From positions 1 through 64,000 of the forward strand of contig NZ_JACGYX010000008.1 in the NCBI RefSeq assembly GCF_014119005.1: a DNA stretch of 64,000 nucleotides, written 5' to 3'. The notes beneath the pieces were generated by a model that searched no databases, was not told where the DNA came from, and worked only from the letters and a program-made list of their open reading frames with translations. Shown here in pieces: positions 1 through 9,810 of this stretch (position 1 is the stretch's first letter; each line of letters begins with the position of its first letter). The position numbers were made by a program, and so were the translations under genes. This DNA comes from Psychrobacter sp. GP33. Lineage in GTDB: Bacteria; Pseudomonadota; Gammaproteobacteria; Pseudomonadales; Moraxellaceae.

Positions 1-78
1 AGGTTGGCTAAAATGATATCTTAGACTCAATTGTTATAAACTGATAAATGTAAGTTTACTAAAAATTAAACATTAGTG

Positions 79-109
79 TTAGATTCGTAAGGCGAAGAAT
101 TATTATAAT
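79..109 (+). promoter_or_regulatory. possible promoter of the DUF262-HNH gene
   Basis: A perfect TATAAT lies at 104-109, 24 bases before the ATG of the next gene. A weak -35-like TTAGAT is at 79-84, but the 19-base spacer is long. An AAGGA ribosome binding site follows at 123-127. Only the -10 match is convincing. Confidence 0.3.
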
Positions 110-132
110 TAAAATACAATCAAGGATATGGT

Positions 133-1677
133 ATGGCACAGAAATTGTTTTTAGACGCACTTATTGGGCGTGATGACTTTGAAGTTGAGGATCAATCCCA
201 TAGTTCACAGGGACCTCACAAAACTACATTAAGTTATGCTGACTTTGAAATACCAGGATTTTTCTTTTCTTCACTACGCAAACCGGATTTCCAGCGTGAA
301 ACTAACGAGTGGGATGCTGAAAAGGTTAAAGATCTTGTTAAAAGCTTTTTAGATGGAGATTTGGTTCCTGCTATCATTCTTTGGAAGTATGCTGATAGTT
401 ATACATTTGTAATTGATGGAGCTCATAGAATTAGCGCGATTTCTGCATGGGTTAATGATGATTATGGTGATGGAAGAATTTCTAGAAAGTTCTTTGATAA
501 TGCTATACCGGAGCAACAATTAGAAATTGCAAAGAAAGCCCGCGAAATTATAAATCGAGATATTGGTGCATATAAAGACTTTAAAGATGCTCTATATGAA
601 CCAGATATTGCAGCTGAACATGTCAAAAAAAGATTAAAGAGTTTTGGTACAAGAGCACTGCAATTACAGTGGGTAGATGGTGATTCTAAAAAAGCCGAAA
701 GTAGTTTTTTTAAAATAAATCAATCATCTACACCAATTAGTGATACTGAGATCGCAATATTAGAAGCTAGAAGAAAGCCAGCTGGATTGTGTTCTAGAGC
801 TATTTTGCGTGGTGGTCAAGGATATAAATACTGGAGCGTATTCGAAGCAAGTTTAGCTCATAAAATTCAAAAAGAAGCTGAAATAATCAATTCATTAATT
901 TTCAAACCAGAGCTTTTAACACCGATTAAAACCTTAGACCTACCACTAGGTGGAAAAAACCATGCTAGTAACTCACTATCAATGGTATTCGAGCTTGTGA
1001 AGTTGTTAGGTATTAATAATACTGAAGAGGACACTACTGGAGAAGAGACTCTTAAAGCTCTAGTTAAAATTAAAAAATCTATGCAACGAATAAACGATAT
1101 TCATCCATCTTCTTTAGGTCTGCATCCAGCCGTATATATTTATAGTCGATCAGGAAATTTCAGAGTCAGTTGCTTTCATGCAACAATTGTCTTCATTGAG
1201 GAGCTTTCAAATAGTAAGAAATTAAATATTTTCACTCAAAATAGAGCTGAATTTGAAAGTATCATTATTAAATCTGATATATTAATTCAACAAATAGTTC
1301 GAAAGGCGCGACAAGCTAATAAAGCTGTAGCACCTTTGGTTAAGTTTTTCCATGCTATCCTTGATAATCTTAGTAATGCGACCTCATCCGATAAAGTATT
1401 AGTTGAACTAAGTAAATCAGCAGAGTTTGCATATCTAAATTTGGACGAAATACATCAAGAAGAAACTGTTTCCCTATCATTTTCAAGGTCGACGAAAAGC
1501 GCAGCATATATTTCTGAGGCAATTAAAGCTTCTCCGAAATGTAAAATATGCGGAGGGATTCTTCATCAAAAATCTATTTCAATCGATCATAAAGTTCGTA
1601 AAGAAGATGGGGGAACTGGTTTGCTGAGCAATGCACAGCTTTCTCATCCATATTGCAACACAACTTATAAAAATTAG
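133..1677 (+). CDS. DUF262-like protein with C-terminal HNH nuclease motif
   Basis: This 514-residue protein has an N-terminal region resembling the DUF262/ParB-like fold. PDFQRETNEW at 51-60 and VIDGAHRISAI near 93-103 match the DGxxR-type nucleotide-binding motif of that family. The C-terminus carries a complete HNH signature: a C470-x2-C473 knuckle, D485-H486, a GG pair near 494, N501, H506 and the C509-N510 end. DUF262-HNH proteins are known as GmrSD-type or related nucleases, often in phage defence; the defence role here is inference. The gene is visibly more AT-rich than its neighbours, stands alone, and has AAGGA upstream of its ATG. Nothing recognisable lies before it in the window, so a partner could lie outside. 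I am fairly sure of the two motifs, less of the biological role. Confidence 0.75.
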   Translation: MAQKLFLDALIGRDDFEVEDQSHSSQGPHKTTLSYADFEIPGFFFSSLRKPDFQRETNEWDAEKVKDLVKSFLDGDLVPAIILWKYADSYTFVIDGAHRISAISAWVNDDYGDGRISRKFFDNAIPEQQLEIAKKAREIINRDIGAYKDFKDALYEPDIAAEHVKKRLKSFGTRALQLQWVDGDSKKAESSFFKINQSSTPISDTEIAILEARRKPAGLCSRAILRGGQGYKYWSVFEASLAHKIQKEAEIINSLIFKPELLTPIKTLDLPLGGKNHASNSLSMVFELVKLLGINNTEEDTTGEETLKALVKIKKSMQRINDIHPSSLGLHPAVYIYSRSGNFRVSCFHATIVFIEELSNSKKLNIFTQNRAEFESIIIKSDILIQQIVRKARQANKAVAPLVKFFHAILDNLSNATSSDKVLVELSKSAEFAYLNLDEIHQEETVSLSFSRSTKSAAYISEAIKASPKCKICGGILHQKSISIDHKVRKEDGGTGLLSNAQLSHPYCNTTYKN

Positions 1678-1768
1678 AATTTTATTAAAGTTGTCAAAGT
1701 GATGTAGTTTGTTACTTTTTACTTCGCAATATGTTCTTCGCTTTACAATAAAATTGCATTAGATATAT

Positions 1769-1803
1769 AGAGTTAAAATAGTATTTTATATCGACTCTTT
1801 TTA
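1769..1803 (+). terminator. possible AT-rich terminator
   Basis: AGAGT at 1769-1773 pairs with ACTCT at 1794-1798 and is followed by a run of T. An inner AT stem (TAAAATA against TATTTTA) strengthens the hairpin. It is AT-rich and 90 bases after the nuclease gene, so it may end that transcript. Confidence 0.4.
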
Positions 1804-1893
1804 TAAAAGGTCCAAAATATTTCTTGCGTGTCAGCAATCTATTTAGAGTTTTTATAAAACGATAATCTAAAAACAACTATGGAAGAGAACCCT

Positions 1894-2304
1894 ATGACAA
1901 CCTCAAAAGTAACTTATCAAGGCGACTTGCGTACTAGCGCTATTCACTTGCAATCAAATAATGAAATCATTACTGACGCACCAGTTGATAACCAAGGTAA
2001 AGGCGAAGCATTTTCACCGACTGATTTATTGGCGACTAGCTTAGCCAGTTGTATGTTGACCATTATCGGTATTAAAGCTCGCGATATGGATATTCATATT
2101 GCAGGTACTACAGCTGAAGTAACTAAAGTGATGGCAGCTGACCCAAGACGGGTTAGTGAAATACATGTTGCGATTACTTTTAATCAAGCGTTAGATGAGA
2201 AAACGCAAAAGATATTCTATAACACCGCGCTCACGTGCCCAGTAGCTAAGAGCATCCATCCTGATATTATTCAAAAAGTGACTATTGATTCTAAGAGCTA
2301 TTGA
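1894..2304 (+). CDS. OsmC family protein (thiol-dependent peroxidase type)
   Basis: This is a 136-residue OsmC/YhfA-type protein. Family members reduce organic hydroperoxides through a pair of conserved cysteines. Both are present: C53 in LASCMLT and C115 in ALTCPVAKS. The core SPTDLLATSLASC is the classic OsmC helix. An in-frame ATG at 1879 would add five residues, but the GGAAGAG stretch it contains makes a good ribosome binding site for the ATG at 1894, so I prefer the latter. It is followed after 52 bases by a flavodoxin-fold gene and then a methyltransferase, probably one transcript. The substrate cannot be told from sequence. Confidence 0.85.
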   Translation: MTTSKVTYQGDLRTSAIHLQSNNEIITDAPVDNQGKGEAFSPTDLLATSLASCMLTIIGIKARDMDIHIAGTTAEVTKVMAADPRRVSEIHVAITFNQALDEKTQKIFYNTALTCPVAKSIHPDIIQKVTIDSKSY

Positions 2305-2356
2305 TTCTAAGAATTACTAATTCCAAAAACTAGTAACCTCTATCATGGTGATTAAT

Positions 2357-2821
2357 ATGGCTACCAAAACCTTGCTTATTGTCGCTCATGCACCATCGAC
2401 GAATACCAAAAAATTGGCTCACGCGGCTTATGCTGGTGCTAGTCATCCTGATTTAGATATCAATGTCATATTAAAGTTACCACAAGATACCCAGCCTGAA
2501 GATGTGCTAGCCGCAGATGTTTTGTTATTAGGTACGACTGAAAACTTAGCTTATATGGCAGGGCTGACCAAAGACTTCTTTGATCGCTGTTATTATCCGG
2601 TGTTAGAGAAAAAGCAGGGCATGCCGTTTGCCTTATATATTCGAGCAGGTCATGATGGTACGGGTACTAAGCTTGCTATCAAGACGATTACGACGGGGCT
2701 ACGTTGGGAATGGATTCAAGAAGCACTTATTCTGCAAGGTGATTGGCAAGAAAGTTTTACTGAACAAGTCGAAGAGCTAGCGATGACGCTGGCAGCTGGG
2801 GTCGAGGCAGGTATCTATTAG
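2357..2821 (+). CDS. flavodoxin-fold / NAD(P)H-dependent FMN reductase-like protein
   Basis: This 154-residue protein has the flavodoxin layout. A first beta strand (TLLIVAHAP) leads into a phosphate-binding loop STNTKKL. A later loop, GTTENLAYMAGLTKDFFD, resembles the flavin-stacking segment of the FMN reductase family. It probably binds FMN and moves electrons in the cytoplasm; no partner is identifiable. An in-frame ATG at 2345 exists, but the GGTGA just before the ATG at 2357 favours the shorter form. It sits between the OsmC gene and a methyltransferase gene that starts 17 bases after its stop, which suggests an operon. Confidence 0.75.
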   Translation: MATKTLLIVAHAPSTNTKKLAHAAYAGASHPDLDINVILKLPQDTQPEDVLAADVLLLGTTENLAYMAGLTKDFFDRCYYPVLEKKQGMPFALYIRAGHDGTGTKLAIKTITTGLRWEWIQEALILQGDWQESFTEQVEELAMTLAAGVEAGIY

Positions 2822-2838
2822 TTTTTATAGAGATAACT

Positions 2839-3507
2839 ATGAGTAATGACAATTTAGGTAATGCAGATGTAAATGCGAGCGCGGCGTTACCGTTTTCTCA
2901 AGCATGCGAGAATAACAAGCGTCCTATCTTAGCGATTTTACAGCAAGAGCTACAGGCTGCGCGTCATGTATTAGAGATTGGTTCAGGCACAGGTCAACAT
3001 AGTGTCTATTTTGCCCCGCAACTTGCACATTTAAAATGGCAAACCAGTGACGTTAGCGCAAATCATGACATTATTAAGGCATGGCACGAGGCTTATCCTG
3101 CGCCTAATTTATATTCGCCCTTAATATTCGATTTAGCACAAAATGTATTACCGTTTAACCCTGATATCCATCAGCCTTATGATGCCGTATTCACCGCGAA
3201 TACACTGCATATCATTGATTGGTCGTTGGTTAAAAACCTATTTGCTTTAACGGCACAGGCGTTACCCGCACACGGAAAGTTGATTATATATGGGCCATTT
3301 AATGTACAGGGTAAATATACCAGCGCTGGTAATCGCCGGTTTGATGCTATGTTACGCCAGCGTGATTCTGGTAGTGGGATACGTGATATAGAAGCCATTA
3401 TTGAGCTGGCAGAAACGCATCAATTAACATTAAAGTTTAACCATGATATGCCTGCTAATAATCAATTATTGGTGTTTGAAAAATTGGGGTTTGAAAAGAC
3501 AGTGTGA
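2839..3507 (+). CDS. DUF938 family SAM-dependent methyltransferase
   Basis: This 222-residue protein carries the S-adenosylmethionine-binding motif I (VLEIGSGTGQHSVYF, about residues 44-58). It also has the FTANTLHIIDW segment typical of DUF938 proteins, a family with no settled substrate. The N-terminal FSQACENNKRPIL is also characteristic. It is the last gene of the OsmC-flavodoxin-methyltransferase cluster, starting 17 bases after the previous stop. The family assignment is confident; the function beyond methyl transfer is unknown. Confidence 0.85.
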   Translation: MSNDNLGNADVNASAALPFSQACENNKRPILAILQQELQAARHVLEIGSGTGQHSVYFAPQLAHLKWQTSDVSANHDIIKAWHEAYPAPNLYSPLIFDLAQNVLPFNPDIHQPYDAVFTANTLHIIDWSLVKNLFALTAQALPAHGKLIIYGPFNVQGKYTSAGNRRFDAMLRQRDSGSGIRDIEAIIELAETHQLTLKFNHDMPANNQLLVFEKLGFEKTV

Positions 3508-3884
3508 TGTCTTTTACTCATGGATTATTTTTAAGTCTACCGTGTTAAAAAATACTATTTAAATGCGCTTTTTGCTTAATGATTTATTCTCATATTCTTA
3601 CCTACTAATATTAATATTTTCCTTATGCCTGATAAATTTTTAGTGTTAGTCTTTCTATTTTTCTTTATCTTACTTTAGATATTCTCTGTATTATCTGTTC
3701 CGCTAACTCGTTGTTAAACTATGTAATTTTTAACTAAACATCAACAACGTTAACTTATTTTTTGCTTAAGATAAATCGTTATGCGTGAAAAAGACAGCAT
3801 CTGCTTTGTATATAAGCACGTCTGTAAGCATGGTAACAAGCATCTTTTATCTATAATCAACTACAATAATAGCCAGGATGGATA
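3508..3884. other. 377-bp gap upstream of the catalase gene
   Basis: This AT-rich stretch has no plausible gene. It must hold the katE promoter, but I cannot pick a confident -35/-10 pair or an OxyR-type site by eye. The ribosome binding site AGGATGG lies just before the catalase ATG. Confidence 0.5.
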
Positions 3885-5972
3885 ATGAAAACAAATATTG
3901 ATCATACCGACCCCGCCAAAACGATGAATCCGACACGTGGACATGGGGGTGAGACCCATCAGCGTGCCGATGATGACAGTAATCTGCTCACTACCCAGCA
4001 AGGGGTGGTAATATCCGACAATCAAAACTCGCTAAAGATTGGCGCACGTGGACCAACGTTGTTAGAAGATTTTGTCTTACGTGAAAAAATCAATCATTTT
4101 GATCATGAGCGTATTCCAGAGCGTATTGTCCATGCGCGAGGCAGTGCAGCGCACGGTTATTTTGAACTGACAGAATCTTTAGAAGAATTTACAACGGCGA
4201 AAATTTTAAGCGAAACCGGTAAAAAAACGCCATTATTTACTCGTTTTTCTACGGTTGCCGGTAGTAAAGGTTCAAAAGACACCCCGCGCGATGTGCGTGG
4301 TTTTGCGGTAAAAATTTATACGGAAGAGGGCAATTGGGATATCGTTGGTAACAATATGCCGATTTTCTTTATCCAAGATGCCATGAAGTTCCCAGACCTT
4401 GTACATGCGGTCAAACCTGAACCGGATCGCGGATTTCCGCAAGCTGCATCTGCTCATGATACCTTTTGGGATTTTGTCTCACTCAGCCCTGAAACCATGC
4501 ACAATTTGATTTGGGTCATGAGTGATCGCGGATTACCACGTAGCCTACGCATGATGGAAGGCTTTGGTATTCACAGTTATCGCCTGATCAATAAAGATGG
4601 CAAAAGTACCTTTGTGCGTTTCCATTGGAAGCCAGTATTGGGCGTACAGTCCACCACATGGGATGAAGCAGTAAAAATATCGGGTGCTGATCCTGATTAT
4701 CATCGCCGTGATTTATTCGAGTCGATTAATAATGGCGATTATCCAGAGTGGGAATTTGGCGTTCAGTTATTTACCGAAGACGAAGCCAATGAATTTCCAT
4801 TTGATCATCTAGATGCCACCAAACTGATTCCAGAAGAATTGGTACCAGTAAAAATCATCGGTAAAATGGTACTCAATCGCTATCCGGATAATTTCTTTGC
4901 TGAAACAGAGCAAGTAGCATTTTGTCCATCGCATCTGCCCCCTGGTATCGATTTTAGTAATGACCCGTTATTACAAGGTCGTCTTTTTAGTTATCTAGAT
5001 ACTCAGCTATCGCGTTTGGGCTCACCGAATTTTGCTCAAATACCAATCAACGCGCCAAAATGCCCGTTTGCTAATAATCAGCAAGATGGTCATATGCAGA
5101 TGCACGTGCCAAAAACTCGTGTGTTGTATGAACCACAAAGTCTTGATCCAACGCGTCCACGTGAGAGTGCGAAAAAAGGCTTTGCGTCTTTCGCCGAGAC
5201 GCTAGATGATGGCGTTAAAGGTCGCGTGCGCGCTGAAAGTTTTGCGGATCATTATAGCCAGCCACGTATGTTCTATCGTAGCCAAACACCAATTGAGCAA
5301 GCACACATTGCCTCTGCATACGCATTTGAGCTGGGTAAAGTAGATACGGCGCATGTGCGTACGCGTATGCTTGGTCATCTGATTAATATTGATGAAGATT
5401 TGGCGAATCGGGTGGCAACAGCGCTGGGTATGCAATTACCAGAAGCGGCAGAGACTGCTGCACCGATACAAGACTTGGCGACATCTGAGGTACTACAAAC
5501 GATTGGGCGTACGCCTAAGACATTAAAAGGTCGCATGGTTGGGATATTGGTTGCAGAAGGCTCAAAACATAGCGAAATTAAGAAATTTGAAGAGGCAGCA
5601 AAAGGAGAAGGCGCGAGCGTTAAAATCATTGCACCAAACAAAGAGGTTAAGTTGGATGATGATACCGTTATACAAGCTGATGAGCGCGTAGCAGGCGGTC
5701 CGTCAGTAATGTTTGATGCGGTCGTTAGTATCATTATGCCAGAGCAAGCAAAGAAGCTTGCTAAAGACAGCGCCACACTAGATTGGTTCACTGATGCTTA
5801 TGTACACTGCAAAGCGATTGCCTATTGCGGTGCGACCGATGAGTTTATCCTAAGCAAATTGCCGATTGAAAAAGACAGCTTTGTCACGCCACTGGCTGAT
5901 TTAGATGCCTTTATTGATAATGCGAAGTCGCGTCTGTGGGAGCGTGAGCCGAAGGTGCGTGATCTGGCTTAA
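3885..5972 (+). CDS. katE: large-subunit (HPII-type, clade 2) catalase
   Basis: This 695-residue monofunctional haem catalase degrades hydrogen peroxide to water and oxygen. Aligned by motif with E. coli HPII, the catalytic pair is H83 (IVHARG) and N156 (DIVGNNMP), and the haem-ligating tyrosine is Y370 in QGRLFSY. Residues from about 525 form the extra flavodoxin/DJ-1-like C-terminal domain ([21 protein letters not shown]) that defines large-subunit catalases. The position matching HPII His392, which forms a covalent bond to the haem tyrosine, is Cys347 here (AFCPSH), so that bond cannot form in the same way. The gene stands alone, with its own gap upstream and a terminator downstream. Confidence 0.96.
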   Translation: MKTNIDHTDPAKTMNPTRGHGGETHQRADDDSNLLTTQQGVVISDNQNSLKIGARGPTLLEDFVLREKINHFDHERIPERIVHARGSAAHGYFELTESLEEFTTAKILSETGKKTPLFTRFSTVAGSKGSKDTPRDVRGFAVKIYTEEGNWDIVGNNMPIFFIQDAMKFPDLVHAVKPEPDRGFPQAASAHDTFWDFVSLSPETMHNLIWVMSDRGLPRSLRMMEGFGIHSYRLINKDGKSTFVRFHWKPVLGVQSTTWDEAVKISGADPDYHRRDLFESINNGDYPEWEFGVQLFTEDEANEFPFDHLDATKLIPEELVPVKIIGKMVLNRYPDNFFAETEQVAFCPSHLPPGIDFSNDPLLQGRLFSYLDTQLSRLGSPNFAQIPINAPKCPFANNQQDGHMQMHVPKTRVLYEPQSLDPTRPRESAKKGFASFAETLDDGVKGRVRAESFADHYSQPRMFYRSQTPIEQAHIASAYAFELGKVDTAHVRTRMLGHLINIDEDLANRVATALGMQLPEAAETAAPIQDLATSEVLQTIGRTPKTLKGRMVGILVAEGSKHSEIKKFEEAAKGEGASVKIIAPNKEVKLDDDTVIQADERVAGGPSVMFDAVVSIIMPEQAKKLAKDSATLDWFTDAYVHCKAIAYCGATDEFILSKLPIEKDSFVTPLADLDAFIDNAKSRLWEREPKVRDLA

Positions 5973-6010
5973 CCGCTTTTAAATAAATGGTTCTATTAAC
6001 AATATTCCTT

Positions 6011-6036
6011 AAACTCAGCCATCGTGCTGAGTTTTT
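6011..6036 (+). terminator. rho-independent terminator after katE
   Basis: A 9-bp perfect stem (AAACTCAGC at 6011-6019 with GCTGAGTTT at 6026-6034) closes a 6-base loop and runs into a T tract, 38 bases after the catalase stop. Confidence 0.85.
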
Positions 6037-6230
6037 GTATTATAAGCGGATATGGTTAACTTATATTCTTAACTGTCATGGTTAATTTTTACTGGTCAAT
6101 AAACGCCAGCGTTCATGCAAAATGTATTTGGCTAATAGTAGCGAGGTTATACTAAGTCAATGAAATCAGAGTCACTGATATTCACAGATGACCGATGAGA
6201 ACAGGGCAGAATACGAGATAAGGATGGATT

Positions 6231-6995
6231 ATGAGTTTATGTGAAATAGTACGTTTAGAAGGTTATATCCAGAGTATTTATTTGGCTGTGTATCCCGATA
6301 AATTATTGCTCCTTGATGGCTGCTGTCGCCCTGATGTGCTTATGATACTGAACTACATACAGACCACGCTACAGCGCCCTACTAGCGACTTAAAAGTGGT
6401 AATGGTGACTCATATGCATCCTGATCATGCTGGTGGTGCCCATCAATTAAGACGCGCCACTGGTTGTCAGATTGTATCGGCTGATAAACCCATACAATGG
6501 TATCACGGTATAGGTGGTCAGCTTATGCATCTAGTGGATACCGGGCTTGCGCATTATGTTGCTAAGCGTCAAGGTCGTCCGTTTAGACGACTATGGTATC
6601 CAGCTCACCTTCAAGCAGATAAGACAGTGCAAGAGAGCGATGCTATTCCTAACTTTGAGGACTGGCAAGTGTTGGAGACGCCAGGACATACCGATAGAGA
6701 CTTGTCATTATTGCATTTGCCCAGTCGACAAATTTATACCGCAGATTTGATTATTAAGCTACGCCATAAATTCGTGGCGCCATTTCCGATTTATGATCCA
6801 AAAGCTTATATTCACTCTTTGCAAAAAGTGAAAAATTTACAGCCTTCTAATGTCATGATGGCACATGGGGGAGAACTCATAATTGATGAAGCGACGTTTG
6901 ATACATTAATCAAGCAAGCGCCAACGCATCAACGTACAGTAAAAGATACTATTCGTCATAAACTGTTATGGAAGCCAAATAGGATAGTAAAGTAA
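6231..6995 (+). CDS. MBL-fold metallo-hydrolase
   Basis: This 254-residue protein of the metallo-beta-lactamase superfamily has all the metal ligands visible: the H61-x-H63-x-D65-H66 motif in VTHMHPDHAGG, H153 in ETPGHTDRD, D172 in YTADLI, and H212 in MAHGGE. Such enzymes hydrolyse thioesters, lactones, lactams or phosphoesters using two metal ions. The GHTDRDLSLLH segment resembles glyoxalase II-like and lactonase-like members, but the substrate cannot be named. There is no signal peptide, so it is cytoplasmic. A ribosome binding site (AAGGATGG) precedes the ATG. It is a single gene between katE and the lysine tRNAs. Confidence 0.88.
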   Translation: MSLCEIVRLEGYIQSIYLAVYPDKLLLLDGCCRPDVLMILNYIQTTLQRPTSDLKVVMVTHMHPDHAGGAHQLRRATGCQIVSADKPIQWYHGIGGQLMHLVDTGLAHYVAKRQGRPFRRLWYPAHLQADKTVQESDAIPNFEDWQVLETPGHTDRDLSLLHLPSRQIYTADLIIKLRHKFVAPFPIYDPKAYIHSLQKVKNLQPSNVMMAHGGELIIDEATFDTLIKQAPTHQRTVKDTIRHKLLWKPNRIVK

Positions 6996-7077
6996 TTCAA
7001 GCAAACAGTCATACGATACTGGCTAATAAAATAGCTTTCAACATAATTTTAAATAACGTAAATGCTAAGCAAAAAAA

Positions 7078-7107
7078 AAGCTCAGTCAAGTGAATGACTG
7101 AGCTTTT
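7078..7107. terminator. bidirectional terminator between the MBL gene and tRNA-Lys
   Basis: An 11-bp stem pairs 7078-7088 with 7095-7105 over a 6-base loop. It has a long A run on the left and a T run on the right, so it can stop the rightward MBL transcript and the leftward tRNA transcript. Confidence 0.85.
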
Positions 7108-7113
7108 CGAATA

Positions 7114-7189
7114 TGGTGGGCCGACCGCGACTCGAACGCGGGACCAATTGATTAAAAGTCAACTGCTCTACCAACTGAGCTATCGGCCC
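7114..7189 (-). tRNA. tRNA-Lys (anticodon TTT), copy 1
   Basis: This 76-base cloverleaf on the minus strand has an encoded CCA end at 7114-7116. The acceptor stem is GGGCCGA with TCGGCCC, the anticodon loop is CTTTTAA (TTT), and the T arm has TTCGAGT. It is nearly identical to the copy at 7320-7395 and the two are probably co-transcribed leftward. Confidence 0.97.
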
Positions 7190-7319
7190 TAAAGAGATAA
7201 TAAAAACCGAGGTTTTTTAACTCTATAAGCTACCATCCTAAGGGATGGGTCTAACTAAACTATCTTATCATGCGATTACCTAAAAAGATAATAACGAATA
7301 TAAGAAGCGATACTAAAGA

Positions 7320-7395
7320 TGGTGGGCCGTCCGCGATTCGAACGCGGGACCAATTGATTAAAAGTCAACTGCTCTACCGACTGAGCTAACGGCCC
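7320..7395 (-). tRNA. tRNA-Lys (anticodon TTT), copy 2
   Basis: This 76-base tRNA on the minus strand has an encoded CCA. The anticodon arm is the same as in copy 1. The acceptor stem carries a compensated change (GGGCCGT with ACGGCCC), so both copies keep full pairing. The D and T loops each differ by one base. It lies upstream of copy 1 in the transcript and downstream of a consensus-like promoter. Confidence 0.97.
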
Positions 7396-7500
7396 TGAAG
7401 AGACTATAAAAAAGCAATGCTTTTTAACTCTACAAGTTGAAATCCTTAATACTAGACTTCCTTCGCGTTTAGTTATTTCTATCTCTAAACGTGAGAGCAC

Positions 7501-7528
7501 ATTATATATATAATCATGGCAATTGCAA
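7501..7528 (-). promoter_or_regulatory. sigma-70-type promoter for the tRNA-Lys pair
   Basis: On the minus strand TTGCAA (7523-7528) is separated by 16 bases from a perfect TATAAT (7501-7506). About 100 bases of leader separate it from the first tRNA. The leader contains a 7-bp hairpin (7466-7472 with 7485-7491). Confidence 0.6.
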
Positions 7529-7684
7529 CCCTATAATTCTAAAAAAACTCTATTTTTAAGAAAAAAAGCAGGTTTTAAGAAAAAAAGTGGTTTTTTATAG
7601 TATTTCTCTAAAATATCAGCTTTCTAAACGTGGTTAATCTTTTTTAAGGAGTGTTAATTATTTATAAAAATGGATAACGGTAAG

Positions 7685-9685
7685 TTAATCTCTAGATAAG
7701 GCATCGACCGGATCAAGTTTAGCAGCGTTGCGTGCAGGCAGGAAACCAAAAACGACGCCTATAAGCGTTGAGCAGAGGAAAGCGGCAATGATAGAGGTAG
7801 AGGAATAAATCACTTTAAAACTCTCTCCACCCACGCGATTAATCAGCTCACCAATGCCAAAAGCAAGACTAATGCCTAAAAGACCACCTAAAATACATAC
7901 CAGTACTGCTTCTATCAAAAACTGCTGCATAATATCACTCTGCCGCGCTCCGACTGCCATACGTACACCAATCTCATTGGTCCGCTCGGTAACGGAGACC
8001 AACATAATATTCATAACCCCAATGCCGCCAACAATTAAAGAGATAATAGCAATCGATGAGATAAGTAGAGTGAGTGTTGCGGTAGTAGCTTCAATGGTTT
8101 GACGGATAGAGTCTGAGTTGCGTATGCGAAAATCATCGGCTCCATGACGACTTTTAATTAAATCTGAAATGGCAGATTCAGCCGCTGCGGATGAAATGTT
8201 GTTATCGATAAGTGCCACAAAGCTGCCAATATAGGCAGTACCTTTGATACGTGACATCATGGTGGTGTAAGGCATGTATAAGGTTGGAGAATCTGCACTG
8301 CCACGACCAAAACCACCATCATTGGCTGCCAATACACCAATGACGCGTCCCGGTACACTACCGATTAAAATCACTTCGCCGATAGGGTTTGGTTTGTCGG
8401 CAAAAAACGTCCGTTTAGCATTGTCATCAATAATGATGTCTTGGGTGCGCTTTAAGATACTTTGTTCATCAAAGCCTTGACCTTGTATCAGAGTTTCTCC
8501 GGTGACGTCCAAATAGTCTTTACCCACGCCACTAATGCTCGCGGCTTCTTGAATGTTGCGGTAGCGCACATTAGTATTGCTATTGATTTGTGGACTGACG
8601 CTGATCACGTAGGGTTGGTCTGCAACCGCTTGTGCATCTTGTGGGGTAAGATTGTCATCGTTATATTGGCGTCTGGGGTCGCCGTAGGGGTAGCCATCAG
8701 AGACGGTGATGGTGTTGGTGCCCAGCGAGCTGATATTAGTCAAGATTTGCGCTTGAGAGCCTTTACCAATGCCAACAACCGAGACCACAGAGGCAATACC
8801 AATGATAATACCCAGCATGGTCAGTAAAGTGCGCATTTTATGAGCGCGCATGGCAAGCAGCGACATTTTAAAGGCTTCGAATAATCGGTCAATAAAGCTG
8901 CTAAAGGCACTTTTACGGTGCTGTTCTAAGATAGACTCAGGCTTAAGGTGCGAGTGTTGGTAATGTTCGTTTTTATAGTCAGCAATAATATAGCCGTCTT
9001 TAATTTCAATGACACGCTCAGCTTGTTCAGCAATTTTGGGGTCATGGGTGACCATGATAATTGTGTGACCTTGGGCATTTAAGTTCCGCAGTATTTGCAT
9101 CACATCTTCACCAGACTTACTGTCAAGAGCGCCGGTTGGCTCATCCGCTAAGATAATGTCGCCACCGTTCATTAGTGCACGAGCGATAGAAACACGCTGC
9201 TGTTGCCCACCTGACAGTTGGTTTGGTCGATTGTTTATCTTGTCTGCGAGACCTAAATCAGTCAGTAGTTGTTCAGCACGTTCGCTGCGCGCCGAGCTAT
9301 CCATACCAGCATATACCGCTGGAACCGCAACGTTATCACGGGCACTGATATCGCCCAGTAGATGATAACGCTGGAAAATAAAGCCAAAATGCTCACGGCG
9401 CAGTTTTGCTAACTCATCAGCTTCTAATTGGCTCGCAGATTGTCCAAAGATAGTGTAACTGCCAGCTGTTGCTTGATCCAAGCAGCCTAATATATTCATT
9501 AACGTAGATTTGCCCGAGCCTGATTGACCAATAATAGCAACCATTTCGCCTTGATTAATGGTTAAATTAATATCATGCAGCACCCGTATAATTTGCTCAC
9601 CGGCTTTAAATTCTTTAATTAAACCCTTAACTTGCATTAAGGGAACATCGCTCATGGCATTTGAATTGGATTCTTGATTACTCAT
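7685..9685 (-). CDS. macB: MacB-type ABC transporter, fused ATPase and permease
   Basis: This 666-residue protein has the MacB layout. The N-terminal ATPase contains Walker [10 protein letters not shown] (53-61), signature LSGGQQQR (157-164) and Walker B ILADEP (178-183). It is followed by one transmembrane helix near 290, a large periplasmic domain, and three C-terminal helices ending in the typical [16 protein letters not shown]. It powers export of macrolides, lipopeptides, haem precursors or toxins from the periplasm through a TolC-like channel. macA lies 125 bases upstream on the same strand. No tolC adjoins, so an unlinked channel, or the OprM-like one at 26-28 kb, must serve. A second in-frame ATG lies ten codons in; neither start has a good ribosome binding site. 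Confidence 0.93.
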   Translation of the reverse strand: MSNQESNSNAMSDVPLMQVKGLIKEFKAGEQIIRVLHDINLTINQGEMVAIIGQSGSGKSTLMNILGCLDQATAGSYTIFGQSASQLEADELAKLRREHFGFIFQRYHLLGDISARDNVAVPAVYAGMDSSARSERAEQLLTDLGLADKINNRPNQLSGGQQQRVSIARALMNGGDIILADEPTGALDSKSGEDVMQILRNLNAQGHTIIMVTHDPKIAEQAERVIEIKDGYIIADYKNEHYQHSHLKPESILEQHRKSAFSSFIDRLFEAFKMSLLAMRAHKMRTLLTMLGIIIGIASVVSVVGIGKGSQAQILTNISSLGTNTITVSDGYPYGDPRRQYNDDNLTPQDAQAVADQPYVISVSPQINSNTNVRYRNIQEAASISGVGKDYLDVTGETLIQGQGFDEQSILKRTQDIIIDDNAKRTFFADKPNPIGEVILIGSVPGRVIGVLAANDGGFGRGSADSPTLYMPYTTMMSRIKGTAYIGSFVALIDNNISSAAAESAISDLIKSRHGADDFRIRNSDSIRQTIEATTATLTLLISSIAIISLIVGGIGVMNIMLVSVTERTNEIGVRMAVGARQSDIMQQFLIEAVLVCILGGLLGISLAFGIGELINRVGGESFKVIYSSTSIIAAFLCSTLIGVVFGFLPARNAAKLDPVDALSRD

Positions 9686-9810
9686 GGGTCATGCTGCCTG
9701 TATCAATCGATTTCAGTCTATATCAATGCTTATCTTTTGCTACGGGATATGTAACGAATGGTCTTCTATGCTCAGCTATTCTTTTAAGCTTGTTCTTTTA
9801 AGAGTGCTAG

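Noticed and set aside
1..1803. A larger defence island at the left edge
   Set aside because: Only one gene is inside the window; the next genes are housekeeping and nothing to the left can be seen.
3177..3398. Antisense open frames inside the methyltransferase and catalase genes
   Set aside because: They mirror strongly supported genes and have no binding sites or domains of their own.
7554..7587. 15-bp direct repeat (TTTTAAG followed by an A run) downstream of macB
   Set aside because: Low-complexity A/T sequence; no hairpin or gene context makes it more than a chance repeat.
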